Positions 35,128-47,750 of a stretch of 64,000 bases of DNA are shown here, piece after piece (the stretch's first letter is position 1; every line of letters starts with the position of its first letter). The position numbers and the translations under genes were made by a program. Origin of the DNA: Pieris napi (Eukaryota; Arthropoda; Insecta; Lepidoptera; Pieridae); NCBI RefSeq assembly GCF_905475465.1, contig NC_062254.1, forward strand, positions 4,298,001-4,362,000. Reading direction: 5' to 3'. The notes under the pieces were generated by a model. That model ran no database searches. It was not told the origin of the DNA and saw nothing but the letters and a program-made list of their open reading frames with translations.

Positions 35128-36441
35128 TGAAATATATTACGATTCATTTTTATTTATATAGGTTTTCAAACAGGTCATTCTAAACACAGGTCAGGTAGAG
35201 TTTCATGGACATAAGTCACAAAATACATAAAATACGTGTACGTCATATGTGTAGTAGTTAAACTAACATTTTGAGAGAAGAAATAACTAGTCAAATTTAT
35301 TGTAGAACTACAGGTGCCTTTTTTTATATTCGTACAAATAAAACTTTCCTAAAAGCATCCACAGATTATAAAGTAAAGTAAACTCTCGGTAAACTTTTTT
35401 GTATTTAATAGGAACGAAATTCATAAAACCAGTCCACTATTTGTTCGAGAATTATTTTATCAAATACAGCCACCCCAAAACGTGTTATCCGATTATTTGG
35501 CTGTAATTTCATTTGCTGTAAATTGGATTTTGAATTATCGCTCGGACAAACAAGACAAGTGGACTTTGTTTTATACACGCGTTCAGTTTGTTAGATTCAT
35601 AATCAGACTCACATCTTTTCTAATTAAAGCGCTAAGAAAAAATAAGAAATTTTAAAAATAAAAGTCAATTAGTACAAAATTGCTTTGATTGCATGAATTG
35701 CATGTTGTTTTATACATAGAATTTTCTATATTTTTTAAAATAATGGTGATAGTGATCCTCCAGATAACATGAGATGAGAAAGATTATTCCTAATTAATAA
35801 AGATTATGTCGAATTGCATCAACTAGCTCTGTCTCTTTAGATCACAGCATTCATACTTTGATAGAAAGAGACGAAAGATAACTTTATAAGGAGTTAATAT
35901 ACAAACAATGCACAAGCGAAGTCGCCTTTAAAGAGTAATATCATACTTAAATAATTCTAAATGTAAAATGTAATCTGGACACATGGCAACAAAGGCTTTG
36001 GAGCGTTGGCGCAAACAATGAATGTGCTGAGTGGAAATTCTTAAGAAATTTTAAAGTAATTGTTATTCTCGGAATAGTTCTATAAATGCATATTACAATT
36101 ATAAGCATAAATATAAATATAAAATATAAAAAAAGTAATACTTCAAACATTCCGTATTCCCAAAATATTGATTTATTACTTGTAAAGTAACATGAATTAT
36201 CAGGAAAACAATCACGAAATATTTGACGCTCACTAATCACTTAAACTTTTAATTCTGGACTCCATGTGGATGGCATACTTACGCATTCTCATTAACCTTT
36301 TGACCAATATCATATTAGAATTCTCTAGAATATTAGAGATATATAATCTGTTTGCCTTAACAAAAACTTACCAGTATCGGTACCTTTAAGCGGCGGTTCA
36401 GATTTGTGTATGTGTTTCGTGATTATTTGTATTTCTTAATT
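35128..36441. other. no gene seen
   Basis: AT-rich. Short minus-strand frames lack homology. Confidence 0.55.
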
Positions 36442-36594
36442 GGCATGTAGGTGATCAGCCTTCTGTACCTGACACACGCCGTCAACTTTTTGGTTTGATG
36501 ATGCCGGTTTTTTCACGATGATTTCATTACGTAAAGCGAGATTGAATGCACACATAGAAGAAGAGAGTCGCATGCTAAAGCCACTAAGCCAACC
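36442..36594 (-). mobile_element. SINE S1, partial
   Basis: The reverse complement has GGCTTAGTGGCTTTAGCATG (A-box region), the body phrase for GACGGCGTGTGTCAGG and GGCTGATCACCTACATGCC. The B-box part is deleted. Confidence 0.6.
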
Positions 36595-36600
36595 CGATAG

Positions 36601-36770
36601 GCTATTAAAAACAGTAGCGGAGAGTTTATTGCCAGTACTTCTCTTCCGTTCTACGCCCTTGATTTGAGAATTGGCAGTAAATGTAAAATTTGAAGCATTC
36701 ATTGTTTATTTTTTGTGTACATTGTGTTACCTGATTTTTAACTTTTTACTGCTCTTCACTGGCTTAATAT
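36601..36770 (+). mobile_element. LINE-type 3' end, family L2
   Basis: GCGGAGAGTTTATTGCCAGT, CTTCCGTTCTACGCCCTTGA, GTAAATGTAAAATTTGAAGC. Closely matches 37608. It begins within a few bases of the end of the SINE at 36442-36594. Confidence 0.6.
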
Positions 36771-36784
36771 AGCTAATATAATAT

Positions 36785-36985
36785 CTAGCTTTTACCCGCA
36801 AGTTCGCCCGCGTAGACTTCCTTTCTAGCATCAACGAAAATCGTTGTATTTCAGAAATAATAAAATACGCATAAAATTTTCTCAGGATTCACGCTGTCTA
36901 TTGATACAGCACACATAAAAATCCATTCGATAGTATCTATAATCGCGCTCATACAAACAGTATGATACGGCCGGGCCGGAGAACT
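36785..36985 (-). mobile_element. probable Helitron 3' end
   Basis: The minus strand ends CTACGCGGGCGAACTTGCGG, GTAAAAGCTAG, with GCGGGCGAACTTGC forming part of a terminal stem. The 5' end is uncertain. Confidence 0.4.
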
Positions 36986-37607
36986 TCATTTTACATGTAT
37001 AAAATTACAAAAGAATAATAATAAAAAATCATAAAATTTATAAGTAAATGAATTGATAAGTAATACGGTTTTATTGATAAACCAAGTATTTAAATAACTT
37101 CCGATATGAATAATATTTTCCTAAATTTTGAGGCTTAAATATTTTCACTAAATGTAAGTTATTATCATAGATAAACCAAACTTTAACGGTAAAAAGGAAC
37201 TATTCAGTTATTTATCACTTAAACTTAGCACAACATCTGCTGAATACCTAATGTTTATAATTTAGAACTCAAAGTGTTCACAGCACTTGGCTATAATTTA
37301 AAACTCCCATACAACTTGAACCGGCGGAATATATTAAGCATAATGTATTCTTTTGAAGGGGTATGATTATTAAGTATACATATAAATAATTACTGGTTAT
37401 AAATGTACGGATTTAGATTAAGACAAAATGATTGCTAAATAGAAATCTCATCATCTGATCTGAATCCTTTCGAAGATGCCAAACAGCCGAATTAGGTATT
37501 ACGTATTAACTTTTCTCCTTTCGTAAATGTTCCTTTTTGTATACATATTGTATTCCATCTTTGGCTATATATAGCTCCTTACAAACGTTGTGTAAAACAA
37601 AAATTTG

Positions 37608-37800
37608 GCTATTAAAAAGAGTGGTGGAGAGTTTATTGCCAGTTCTTCTCTCCCGTTCTACGCCCTTGATTTCAGACCTGGAAGTAAATGTAAAATGAGA
37701 AGCATTTAATGTATATTTCTTTGTGTAATGTATTGTTTTTTGATTTTCATAAGTGTACATTGTGTTACCTACATGAATAAATGATTTTTGTTTGTTTGTA
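37608..37800 (+). mobile_element. LINE-type 3' end, family L2
   Basis: GTGGTGGAGAGTTTATTGCC, TCTCCCGTTCTACGCCCTTG, then GTACATTGTGTTACCT and a short A/T tail. Best preserved member of the four L2 copies. Confidence 0.6.
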
Positions 37801-39219
37801 TATAATTTATATTTGCTGTAGGATGATGCAATAAATAAATAGAAGAGAGTCAGGGGGACTACCTTCTCTTGTGACTGTCTAACGTAGAAAATGCCATATC
37901 ATATGGAACTTAGAAGTTTAAAACAATAAAATTTATATACTCAGTGCACAACGCCATCACTCCAATAATAAAATCGCAATGCAACGTGAATCCATAAGAT
38001 ATATTACTTTTAATCAGTAAGAGTAAAATCCATTATAAAATTTACAGTTATGTTATATTCAAAGTACTTTAAAAAGTATAAAAATTAATTCGATCCTGCG
38101 AAAAAGTCTAAATTATATCCTTAGGGCATAAATCCCAGCTTAACCCACCTGAATATCAATGTTAAGTGTGCTCGGAGGACCGATATAGCGAATTTTATTA
38201 CACATTGAATTAATTTATTATTTCTTTTAAGCTTTATTACGTTATATCATTGCTTTTTTACCTTATCTCTAGCTAGCTAGAAGCTAGAACGAAAAACGTA
38301 GGTCATTATGTCGAATGTAATTAATTTATACATCACTATTAGCGGAACGACACACGACTTAAAAACAAAAAAAAACCATAATCATTCTTGAATCCACTTC
38401 AAGACACAACAGTTTTATTAAAACTATTTAAACTACTTAAGAGGTATTTAAAAGGTGAGGTACAAACACACGCACATATAAAACAAACCTTACATATCTA
38501 AAGATTTATTTTCAATACCTTCCATGCAACTATTTGTCCTATTACAGAATGTGAAATAAAACATTCATATCAATATAAGATAAAATACTGTCGGTACTGA
38601 AATGTACATAATGACGCATTTTATAATAGATAGTGTCATTTCATCAATATTATAAATACAATGTATATTAAGCTAAAACAAACACAAAAACAAACTTGTA
38701 TCGATTATAAAACAGTCTATAGTAATCGTATATCCGGGGAAAATTGATATTGTTTCCGCGTCTTAAGAAGTTTCCAAAAGAGTAAAATAAATGTTGAAAG
38801 TTCTTGGTAAGTAATGGTAGTGTATTCTAATAAAGTTAGTTCGTAAACGTGGAAATGGTTGAGGAAATGAGTGCGATTTTTCTGACGTGTTAACTGGTAA
38901 CATTTTCCAGGGGTTTGAAATTTAAGCAACTTTTACGATTTTATACACTTCACTAGTGTGCGAATAAAAGAATTGTTTTAAAGTTTAACAAAAAGCATAT
39001 TCCTTTTATAATCTAGGTGAAATGAAAAATATAGGACGTTTTTTTTATTATTTCTTTATTTTGTAGTTTATTTTGTGTAATATTAACAATAATTAAACCT
39101 TTTTTTGACTTAAGAACGAGAAGGAAGAGTTATATATTAATAAGAAATACTTGGCGTTGACATTTCGAACGACGTTCAGTTTCGCGGTCATTTGGACGGA
39201 AAGGCTTAATTAGCCTCCA
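37801..39219. other. no gene seen
   Basis: AT-rich. Contains no recognised repeat beyond simple A/T runs. Confidence 0.55.
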
Positions 39220-39530
39220 AAAAGCTTGGTGTGCTCAGTAAGACAAGGCGGTATTTCACTTCGGGCCACCACTTGCAACTGTATAAAGCGCAAGTCGCCG
39301 TTTTTGCCGCGCACTACCACTATATGGAATCAGCTGCCCACTGAAGTATTCCCGAACCAATTCGACTTAGGGTCCTTAAAGAAAAGAGCGCACCAATTCT
39401 TAAAAGGCCGGCAACGCACTCGCGACCTCTCTGGCGTTTAGAGTGTCCATGGGCGGCGGTATTACTTAACATCATATGAGCCTGCTGCCCGTTTGCCCGT
39501 TGGTCTATGAGATTTTTTTTTTATTATTTT
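39220..39530 (+). mobile_element. LINE family L1 3' end with coding tail
   Basis: An open frame ending at 39441 carries FLPRTTTIWNQLPTEVFP, NQFDLGSLKKRAHQFL, the C-terminal end of a non-LTR retrotransposon polyprotein. It is followed by a 3' UTR (GTGTCCATGGGCGGCGGT, TGAGCCTGCTGCCCGTTTGC) and a T/A-rich tail. 5'-truncated. Best of seven copies in the window. Confidence 0.75.
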
Positions 39531-40654
39531 TTTGAGTCTGTTTTAGTTGTTCGTTAGTTAATCTACTAATTGCCTACCATTTCATATATTCCACATGTAT
39601 ACAAATACCCTATATACGTTGAAGCTTTTATTTAGTCATCATTTAAAAGTATGGTAGAATCACTGTCAATAAACTTTTGTTAGTATCAGCAAGTAAAGTA
39701 CAAGTTTTACGATTTGCTTTCGTAGTTAATCTAGAAAATCTTTCCAACCCGACGTGAAATTTTACGACATATTACGGGATCCATCGTTGGGGCGAGTCAA
39801 AATTACGCGATTCGAGCATCCAAAGCAAAAGTAGCTATAAAACTTCGGCAGGTGTCTTCAATGACCATGAATATCTTGAAATTTTACATTTAAACAAAGT
39901 CTTCAAAGTGCACATCAAGTATGAGACCCATCTGTTACCACTTGTGCAAATGTAAAAAGTTTCAAGGCACTTCGAGTGTGATTGTCTTTGTAATAGTCGA
40001 TTTGCTAGTCGACTAGACGCGGTGAAAAAATGGTAGGGAAGTCGATAAGACCACTGCCTCGTTATCTAGGGTCGTAAATTACTCTGACACCCTAGGGGGC
40101 GCAGGTAGACTCCCGATACTTTGAAACGGTATGAGGATACCGGGAAATGAACTGACTACGTGATCCAATTGCGATTGAAGGTGCATTCGATTTATTTGTA
40201 AGTTGAACTCATTGGTTCCGGGTGACAGTTGGCTCAATGCTACATCTTATTTCCATGTGATGAAAGTAAGTTAGGTAAAGAGTGAAATGTTATATGCAAG
40301 TTTAAGAGTTTTTTTTTACTTACTTAATAGATGCTTAATAGACACATTTCAATGTATGTTATGTTTCATATTTTTTTGTTACATTCCAGGAAATAACTGC
40401 GCAATTCTACGCTGGATATTTAGAACTAATTTTTGTGCAACAAAATAAAGAATTATTGAAATTGAATTGAATGTATTTTATCATCATAATACCTTCGATT
40501 TTTTCTACTTTTAAAGATATAGATTATATAGATTTATAGATTTTATCATATAGATTTTATAATATATTTTGTCTAGGGAAATGTAAAGGAATATCGTAAT
40601 TTCTGTTATTAATTTCTTTCTAAAACTTAAAAGGTACTACTAGCTTCTATTTTT
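39531..40654. other. no gene seen; possible LINE-type tail at about 40380-40470
   Basis: AATAAAGAATTATTGAAATT, GAATTGAATG near 40445-40470 looks like a short-repeat LINE tail. A G+C-richer patch at about 39990-40250 with the palindrome CTAGTCGACTAG (40005-40016) is otherwise unassigned. Confidence 0.4.
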
Positions 40655-40805
40655 AGAACAGGGGGTAAACGGGCAGGAGGCTCACCTGATGTTAAGTGAT
40701 GACGCCGCCCATGGACACTCAATGCCAAAGGGCTCGCGAGTGCGTCGCCGGCCATTTAAGAATTGGTACGCTCTTTTCTTCAAGGAAGGAACCTAAGTCG
40801 AATTA
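40655..40805 (-). mobile_element. LINE family L1 tail
   Basis: The plus strand reads GGGCAGGAGGCTCACCTGAT, GACGCCGCCCATGGACAC, GTGCGTCGCCGGCC, the inverse of the L1 3' end, reaching the FDLGS region. Confidence 0.7.
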
Positions 40806-41317
40806 GCTAGCTGAACAGCTGTGTTTATATAATATTTATTTCACGCCAAGTAAGGTACATTAATTGGAATTAACAAAAGCCATATTCTGACATTTAAATT
40901 AAATAAAGCAACAAAAACTGTGATAGTTCAATGGTTAACATCGGATATCCCATCAATCATACTCGCCCATTTAGTCAACAAAAATACTAAGCCCAATATT
41001 TGCAAACATAAGTTTGGCAATAAATTTCACCGTTTCCAACACCATTTTAACACAATAGTTTTATGCATAATCATCTTTCTAACCTAAAGCTTTATAAATA
41101 AGCGTTATTTTCCCTTAGCGTTTGCGTTTGACAAATATCAGGAGGTGACATCCACGGTTCTGTATGACATATTGCTTGATATCAGACACACGGGGGCCAT
41201 AAATTCTAAACTTTACCATGTATTGTTAATCTATTTTAGTTGTGTAAGCTGATAACGAATTGGGAATAGATAGTGTAAGATGTATCAATCACTAATAACA
41301 TATCCGGGATAGGTATT
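40806..41317. other. no gene seen
   Basis: AT-rich, featureless. Confidence 0.6.
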
Positions 41318-41385
41318 TTTATTGAACAAAAGACAAACGGCCAGAAGGCTCGCAAGTGCGTTGCCGGACATTAAAGAACTGGATA
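41318..41385 (-). mobile_element. LINE family L1 short tail
   Basis: AAACGGCCAGAAGGCTCGCA, AGTGCGTTGCCGGACATT: inverse of the L1 end with an internal deletion. Confidence 0.55.
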
Positions 41386-41559
41386 GGTATAAAACAGAAC
41401 GAGTACCATTTCGTATTTTGTAAGAAATGTATTAAATAGATTATGCAGGTAATTATAACGATGAATACTGTATCCGATCAAATGGTTTTTCTATTAGAGA
41501 AAAAACTTTTTTACAACACAGCTTAGAACAGAACAACACATTATTATGTGTGGTCTCTG

Positions 41560-41795
41560 GCATTATGACCAGCGCTGTGGAACATTCTGCTCCTCAGCAT
41601 TATGCTGAGCCAGGGCCAATTACATCCACAGCACACACGCATTACACACTTGAAACGAACCGAATGGGAAAAGGGAAAAAAATTTTTTTATATGTCTCAT
41701 TATATTAATTTTTTCTTCGATTATTTTTATTTTGTGTGTTTATATGACTGTTTGTTAGTAATAAATGTTATGTCTTTAATATATTAATGGATGGA
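41560..41795 (+). repeat. unclassified dispersed repeat R1, copy 1
   Basis: Shares CTCTGGCATTATGACCAGCG, CAGCATTATGCTGAGCCA and GTAATAAATGTT with 45722-45930. The tail resembles a retroposon 3' UTR. A short inverted motif AGCATAATGCT-like is kept in both. Confidence 0.6.
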
Positions 41796-42450
41796 CGGAT
41801 GTTTATTAAACCTAAATGTCATAAAATAAAATAATAACTTAATTGATTGTGAGCGAGAATCGTTTATTAAAATAGACTATTAGACTACAAGCCCATGAAA
41901 AAAAATACCTGTGAAATTAACTAACGTGAATAACGCTGAGAAGGCTGATACTATATCAGAAAATAACTCTGAGCACTATGCCGTCATTATACGATGTTTC
42001 TAGCAGTTTAGTTGCGTAATGCTTTTCAAATAGGTTGAAAGACCTATTTTGACTCCGTACATTATTCTTATATCAAAAACCTAGCGTTCTTTCCTACGGT
42101 TCTTTTTCCACATCAAAGCGGTTTAATAAAACTTTCTTTTAAAAATTTTGTCAGGGGTGAAAGCAGAGAAGTTATTATGACTAAGAAGCCAATTACGGAA
42201 ATGAGGAGAATTTTCCTTCCTTGTAACTTCCCCTTTTGGGCGTACCATTTATTTTTATACGCTTAATCAGACCTGACAATCACATCAAGGGGCGAGTCAC
42301 GAGTATCGATTCCTTTCCAATTTCTATGAATACCATGACTTTGTTAATGAAGTCAATGCATATTATACGTTAAAATAAACTATTGATTGGAAGAACTCTT
42401 TCAAGATGTTATCTGTAGTGAATACAGAGTGTGTAAAATTACATGACATG
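41796..42450. other. no gene seen
   Basis: AT-rich, no recognised feature. Confidence 0.6.
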
Positions 42451-42739
42451 AGCAGTGTTGGCCTTGTGGCTTCAGCGTGTGACCTTCATACCTAAGGTCG
42501 TAGGTTCGATCCCCGGCTGTGCATCAATAGACTTTCTTTCTATGTGCGCATTTAATATTTGCTCGAACGGTGAAGTAAAACATCGTGAGGAAACCGACAT
42601 GTCTTAGACCCAAAAAGTCGACGGTGTGTGTCAGGCACTGGAGGCTGATCACCCACTTGCCTATTAGATTTAAAACTGATCATGAAACAAATTCAGAAAT
42701 CTAAGGCAGAGACTTAAATAGGTTGTAGCGCCACTGATT
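42451..42739 (+). mobile_element. SINE S1, near full length
   Basis: AGCAGTGTTGGCCTTGTGGC, TTCAGCGTGTGACC (A box), GTCGTAGGTTCGATCCCCGG (B box), then CATCGTGAGGAAACCGACAT, GTCGACGGTGTGTGTCAGGC and the terminal GGTTGTAGCGCCACTGATTT. The tRNA-like head resembles tRNA-Lys. Confidence 0.8.
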
Positions 42740-43462
42740 TCTTTTATTTATTTTTAAAATATACATGACATACAATACATACAAACCATGCTTTTGCGCA
42801 TTTTAGCCTTTTCCAACTCGATAGCTATTGTGCCTTTTGAATCCATGTGTAGCCTGAATGGTTAGTATAGTATCGGGTCCTCGTACACTTTTATCTGCAG
42901 AAGTTTAGAGGACAATGCGCACGTCTGCCGCTATATTGTTTTTCCATTCCATTTATTAAGCAAAATATATATCTAAATGCATTTAAATATCATCATACTG
43001 AACTAAAGTCTAATAATGTTCCTAGATAACAGAATCTATTCATATACAACATAATTAATCACCTTAGTAATACATAGTAGACTATATAACACTATAAGAA
43101 ATCCAGTCTAACATAGAAAAGCCTAATTATCTAGTTGATGTGTATAATTTTATTCACGATACACAGGAAACGTTATGATTAATAAACTGATATTTTCAAG
43201 GCAATTACACCGGCGCTTTACAAAGCTAGTTTATGCTTATTTACGTATAAAATGTAATATAACTAACATCTTATAAGGCATTGGAAACTAATAAAGAAAT
43301 CTTATTTCCACATTATATCCCAACTGCAAGTATAAATTCTTGATCCTTTTTAAACTTCTTCATTCTGTAATGAAAAAAAAATAAAAAAAAGGAATAAATT
43401 ATTTATGTTTGAAAATTTGTTTTGCCCTCCGAGCAAAAAAATTACGTATTAATTATAAACAG
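42740..43462. other. no gene seen
   Basis: AT-rich spacer between two S1 SINEs in the same orientation. Confidence 0.6.
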
Positions 43463-43752
43463 AGCAGTGTCGACCTAGTGGCTTTAGCGTGCGATTCTCA
43501 TCCCTGAGGACGTAGGTTCGATCTTCGGTTGTGTACCAATGGACTTTCTTGGATGGATTAAGCATTAAGCATTCGCTCGAACGGTGAAGGAAAACATCGT
43601 GATGAAACCGGCTTGCCTTAGACCCAAAAAGTCGACAGCGTGTGATAGGCACATAGGCTGATCACCGTCTTGCCTATTAGATTAACAAATGATTATGAAA
43701 CAGATACAGAAATCTGCGTCCCAGACCTAAATAGGTTGCAGCGCCACTGATT
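43463..43752 (+). mobile_element. SINE S1, near full length
   Basis: AGCAGTGTCGACCTAGTGGC, TTTAGCGTGCGATTCTCATC, CGTAGGTTCGATCTTCGG and the terminal GGTTGCAGCGCCACTGATTT. It lies 710 bp after the previous copy. Confidence 0.8.
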
Positions 43753-43791
43753 TATTTATAATTATCTATTATTTTTTAATTATAACTTACC

Positions 43792-44045
43792 TCGTATCAC
43801 CTCGTTGTGCGTCGTTACACAACTGAGAGTTATTTAAGGCAGTTTTGCCGTGCACCATGTGGAAACAGCTACCCGCTGAAGTACTTCCAAACCAATTCCA
43901 CTTCGCATCTTTAAAGAAAAAAGCGTACCAATGATTAAAAAGCCAGCAACGTACTCGCGAGCCCTCTGGCATTCAGATTCCATGGACACTATAACATAAG
44001 GAGATAAGATTCTGTAAGGCCGTTTGCATCCTGTTCTATAAAAAA
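43792..44045 (+). mobile_element. LINE family L1 tail
   Basis: GTTTTGCCGTGCACCATGTG, CGTACCAATGATTAAAAAGC, CAGCAACGTACTCGCGAGCC, ATTCTGTAAGGCCG, ending in an A-run at 44040. Frame broken. Confidence 0.65.
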
Positions 44046-45721
44046 AAATCACGTACCTAGTTTGAAGTTATGACATACGTTCTAACTAAAGAACTACAAA
44101 TTAGTTATCCTGGAATCACTATATAAAGTTTTAAAAACGTTTACCGCGAGAAACTAGAAGCCAATCTGATTACCATGACCCTTAAAAACTGCATAATAAA
44201 AGTTTATAGTAAGGAGTTCCAATTACGCTCGTTAATATATGGAACTGTAAAGTATACTTATCAGAGAGCACACAAGCAACCTCGTTCATAAACGAGATAC
44301 GACCCATTATAAAAGGTAGTCCACAACTAATTTATGACCCGAGTTGGAACCTCACCCTAACTAATCCATACTTATTAAGGATAATGTAGAACCGAACAAG
44401 TTTTCGTCTTTATCTCTCCACCATAAATATCAGCTATCACATGGGCCAGTAGCCTGAGGTGTCGAAAGTTTATTTTTATAACTTACTAATTAAGGATTAA
44501 ATTGTTGAGTGCCAGTTAACTTTGACTTCGATATGAACCAATCAACGATTCTTTAGAGGCTTTTAGTAATGAAATACATAAATCATTTTTATTTAAAATT
44601 ATAAATTTTTTTTAAGCTTAACTTTATATCTGGTAATTTTAGCACAAATATATATCTGCACGTCGTTATTTTTTATAATGTCGACAAACGGTAGAAGTTT
44701 AAAAGACAAGTTTAAGTGTGAAGTATCCTAAGATCCTATCTCTCCAATAGTCATCAGTTATAATGTGTGAACCTTATAACAGTTGTCAAAATTTTTTGTC
44801 TATTATAATAGGTTATAATAATTTAAACTATTAATTTTAATTAATTTTTATTATTATTATTTTTTTTAAGTCTCGAACATATGAAACTTGTGTCATTAAT
44901 TATTTTCTAAGCAAAAATCTACAATTCCATCGAAATTCTAAAGGAGTTATCGTATCTAGTCTACACAACTAAACAGAAGTCGAAATTCAATGACAAACAC
45001 AATCATGTTCTATAATTTTAATAATGCTACAGAACAACGTCAATTTTTTTCTCTCTATTTGAGTTCTTTCTATTTAATTCGTAAAACAAAATAGTCACGT
45101 AGACTTTGCTCCAGTATTTACAATAAATTGAAATTAATTCTTCGAGGCAATAGCCATATCGATTGAAAACGATATGGCATCGTATAACGAGTACAGTTAG
45201 CACCCCAAGTGCCGACATGAGTCTAACATTTCAACCTTTCTGAGTATTGTCCATTAACGTATATTTAATTAATTAAAATGTGGTATTTGATATGAGGCCA
45301 AACAGGCGATATAAAACACAGGGGTATTTATGTGAATTTGTAATTGGGATTCAATCTTTTATTCTTTAGTCTTTAAATAAAGACAATATTAAGCTTTATT
45401 TCTTTTGAAAATCAGTCAGAGTTTAAGCTTTTAATTATACACGCTGAATACAAGGTCCTTGAGACAAGATAAATTCAGCATTTTAAACAGTTGCGTACTA
45501 AAATTTATGAGTAATAGCAGAGCCATTACATTAGCTTGTATAATTAAAAGAAGTAAAATAAATTATAAACAGAATTATTCAATGTTATCACGGGTTACCT
45601 TAATATTTCATTTAATAAATATTACGGTAATTACACAAATCTTCCAAGACTCCTTTAGTTACACTGTTAATTTTTACTATTATTATTTTTACATTACTTT
45701 TCTTTTTTTGCGTCTATGACG
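44046..45721. other. no gene seen
   Basis: AT-rich. A minus-strand frame at 45027-45218 begins MSALGVLTVLVIRCH but has no plausible donor, so it is not accepted as a signal-peptide exon. Confidence 0.5.
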
Positions 45722-45930
45722 CAAACTAACTGTTGTGACCTCTGGCAGAATGACCAGCGTTGTCGAACACGTCGTCTGCTCCACAGCATAATGCTGAGCC
45801 AAGAGCATTACAACCATAACACACACACTTAAAAGGTACCTTACTCCTATTTTTTCTTTCCATATATTTTTTCTTTTTTGATTATTTGTGTGTTTCGTGT
45901 GTAATAAATGTTTTGTCTATGTCTTTCTAA
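45722..45930 (+). repeat. unclassified dispersed repeat R1, copy 2
   Basis: GACCTCTGGCAGAATGACCA, CAGCATAATGCTGAGCCAAG, GTGTGTAATAAATGTTTTGT. Same layout as 41560-41795. Confidence 0.6.
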
Positions 45931-46356
45931 TTGGGAAACATTATTAAATATACAATAGAAAAGTTAATTGAGTAATCAAATATTTTATATTTTTATGTAC
46001 GAATCGAATCTTTCAATGTGACGAAATAATTAAAAAAACATGTGCGTGACCAATAATAGCCGTCAAGTTAACAACATACATAAAACGAAAATAATGAATT
46101 TCGTAAGGTTTTTACTGTACTGCCTCCGGGTGCAATTCCGTTAAATTACGAGCCGGTCCCTGTGACCACCGCAGGTGGGGGGTTAACAAATGTCTAAATT
46201 TATTGTTCATTTATATTATACAACTGCGGTGTTGCCCGTATGTGAGATTTGCGTTTCCACTTTAAGGTTTATTGCGGTAGAGTTATTTTATATTGAAATA
46301 CCTTTCAATATGGGAAATACTATGATTATAATGGATAAGTATTTAAAGAAAAAACT
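45931..46356. other. no gene seen
   Basis: AT-rich, with a small G+C-rich patch at about 46120-46185 of unknown identity. Confidence 0.55.
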
Positions 46357-46725
46357 TTTTAACCGGATTAAGGTTATGTATTATTATAAATTTATAATTA
46401 TTTAACATAATTTTAAATTTATCCGACGTTTCGCGTGCTTTACAGCGTCACTCACGGTGACTGAAGACAAAAGATGTTGGATATCAAAAAGTATCACAGC
46501 TGTAGAGAAAGTTGCATTATCTGTATTTATTTCCCCGGAGTTGGTATCGACTAAAAGATGGAGGGTTTTGGCAAAAATGGTTCACGGTGTCCTCTATTTT
46601 CGCGGATTGTTTTTCTTTTTGAGATTTTAATTTGGATATTATTGGATCCCAGGTGTTTGACAATTTTAGGTCTTCTCTATTGAAATTGGGGTGTTTTTTG
46701 ATTTCAATGGCTTCGCGTACCAATC
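46357..46725 (-). pseudogene. Penelope-like element, 3' coding end and UTR
   Basis: A minus-strand frame from 46723 to 46517 reads VREAIEIKKHPNFNREDLKL, SNTWDPII, the C-terminal phrase (REAIEI, NFNRE, W-x-P-I) of Penelope-like elements next to the GIY-YIG endonuclease. The 3' UTR carries GACGTTTCGCGTGCTTTACA inverted and ends near CCGGTTAAAA. A relative is at 63305. 5'-truncated. Confidence 0.6.
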
Positions 46726-47006
46726 TTGGGAAGATTCATCCCAAGATTACAATTGTCTAGTACAATTTAAATTAAGTTTAAGTGTTACAAACTATATTAG
46801 GTTTACAAACGTTTGTGTAAATTTCATTACAATAAATAGCTTTTATTCTAAATATACCGTCTCTATACTATTTTCATTATGATAAAATCCTTACAATTTT
46901 GAAAAAGAACAATCCGTATGTTCTACTTTGCAAATGAAACCATTGTTTACGCGATAAGAATACGCGCGGCTCATACGCTCGTCACGATGACAGCATAAAT
47001 TATGAC
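46726..47006. other. no gene seen; small inverted repeat at the edge
   Basis: AATCTTGGGA and TCCCAAGATT face each other across 7 bp at about 46726-46752, right at the truncation point of the Penelope-like fragment. Confidence 0.5.
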
Positions 47007-47251
47007 AGCCCTGCGATTCTGTAACTCACTTTTCGAATTCACTCAGCGGTTTTCGCATCGGCGGTCGCTCTCAAATCAGTCGTGAAGCAGTCATTTTATG
47101 ATTTGGCATTCTAAAAAGGTGGGAGCTTGTAGTTTATTGTTTATCAGAATGCCAAATCATAAAATGACTGCTTCACGACTGATTGGAGAGCGACCGCCGA
47201 TGCGAAAACCGCTGTGTGAGTTCGAAAAGTGAGTTACAGAATCGCAGGGCT
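47007..47251. mobile_element. foldback element with 106-bp inverted arms
   Basis: Left arm 47007-47112 (begins CAGCCCTGCGATTCTGTAAC) and right arm 47146-47251 (ends GTTACAGAATCGCAGGGCTG) are near-perfect reverse complements around a 33-bp loop. CAGCCCTG ends suggest a hAT-like MITE. No clear 8-bp target duplication was found. Confidence 0.75.
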
Positions 47252-47750
47252 GGAATAAGTAGTGTGCCACGTGGCAAATACTCAGTATTATTTCCTCCAG
47301 CGACAAGTAAAACGTCACTCAGATTTACATCAATAAAGGATTCTATTCCCATAAACTAAGTTTGATTTAATGACTCCGATGTCGGAATAACTTTTTACGT
47401 GACTTATGCATAGTGGTAGGAATTAGCATTTAATAAAGTTATTTTGCATATAATTGGCAAAGTGCTGCAGCGTTTCAGTAGCTTCGTTTCAGTAATTTCA
47501 GTCATGCAATTTATTTTCATATTGTAACATTAATTGGGCGACGCGAAATTTTAATTGGACTCCGTACCAACTGAATTACTTGTACGGATATGTGAACGGA
47601 ATTTCAAATTTTCGAAGCATTAAAATTACAGAAGGAATTTTTGATAATGTGAACCTTTTGTTCACGTCATCAAACATACTAATACAAATTAAAAAGTTCC
47701 TTTCTTTACACATTGAGATCTTTAACTATTGCCTCTATTTTTATTTAGAA
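47252..47750. other. no gene seen
   Basis: AT-rich spacer. Confidence 0.6.

Noticed and set aside
45027..45218. MSALGVLTVLVIRCH as a possible signal peptide for robo
   Set aside because: No consensus donor in phase 1 follows; likely chance.
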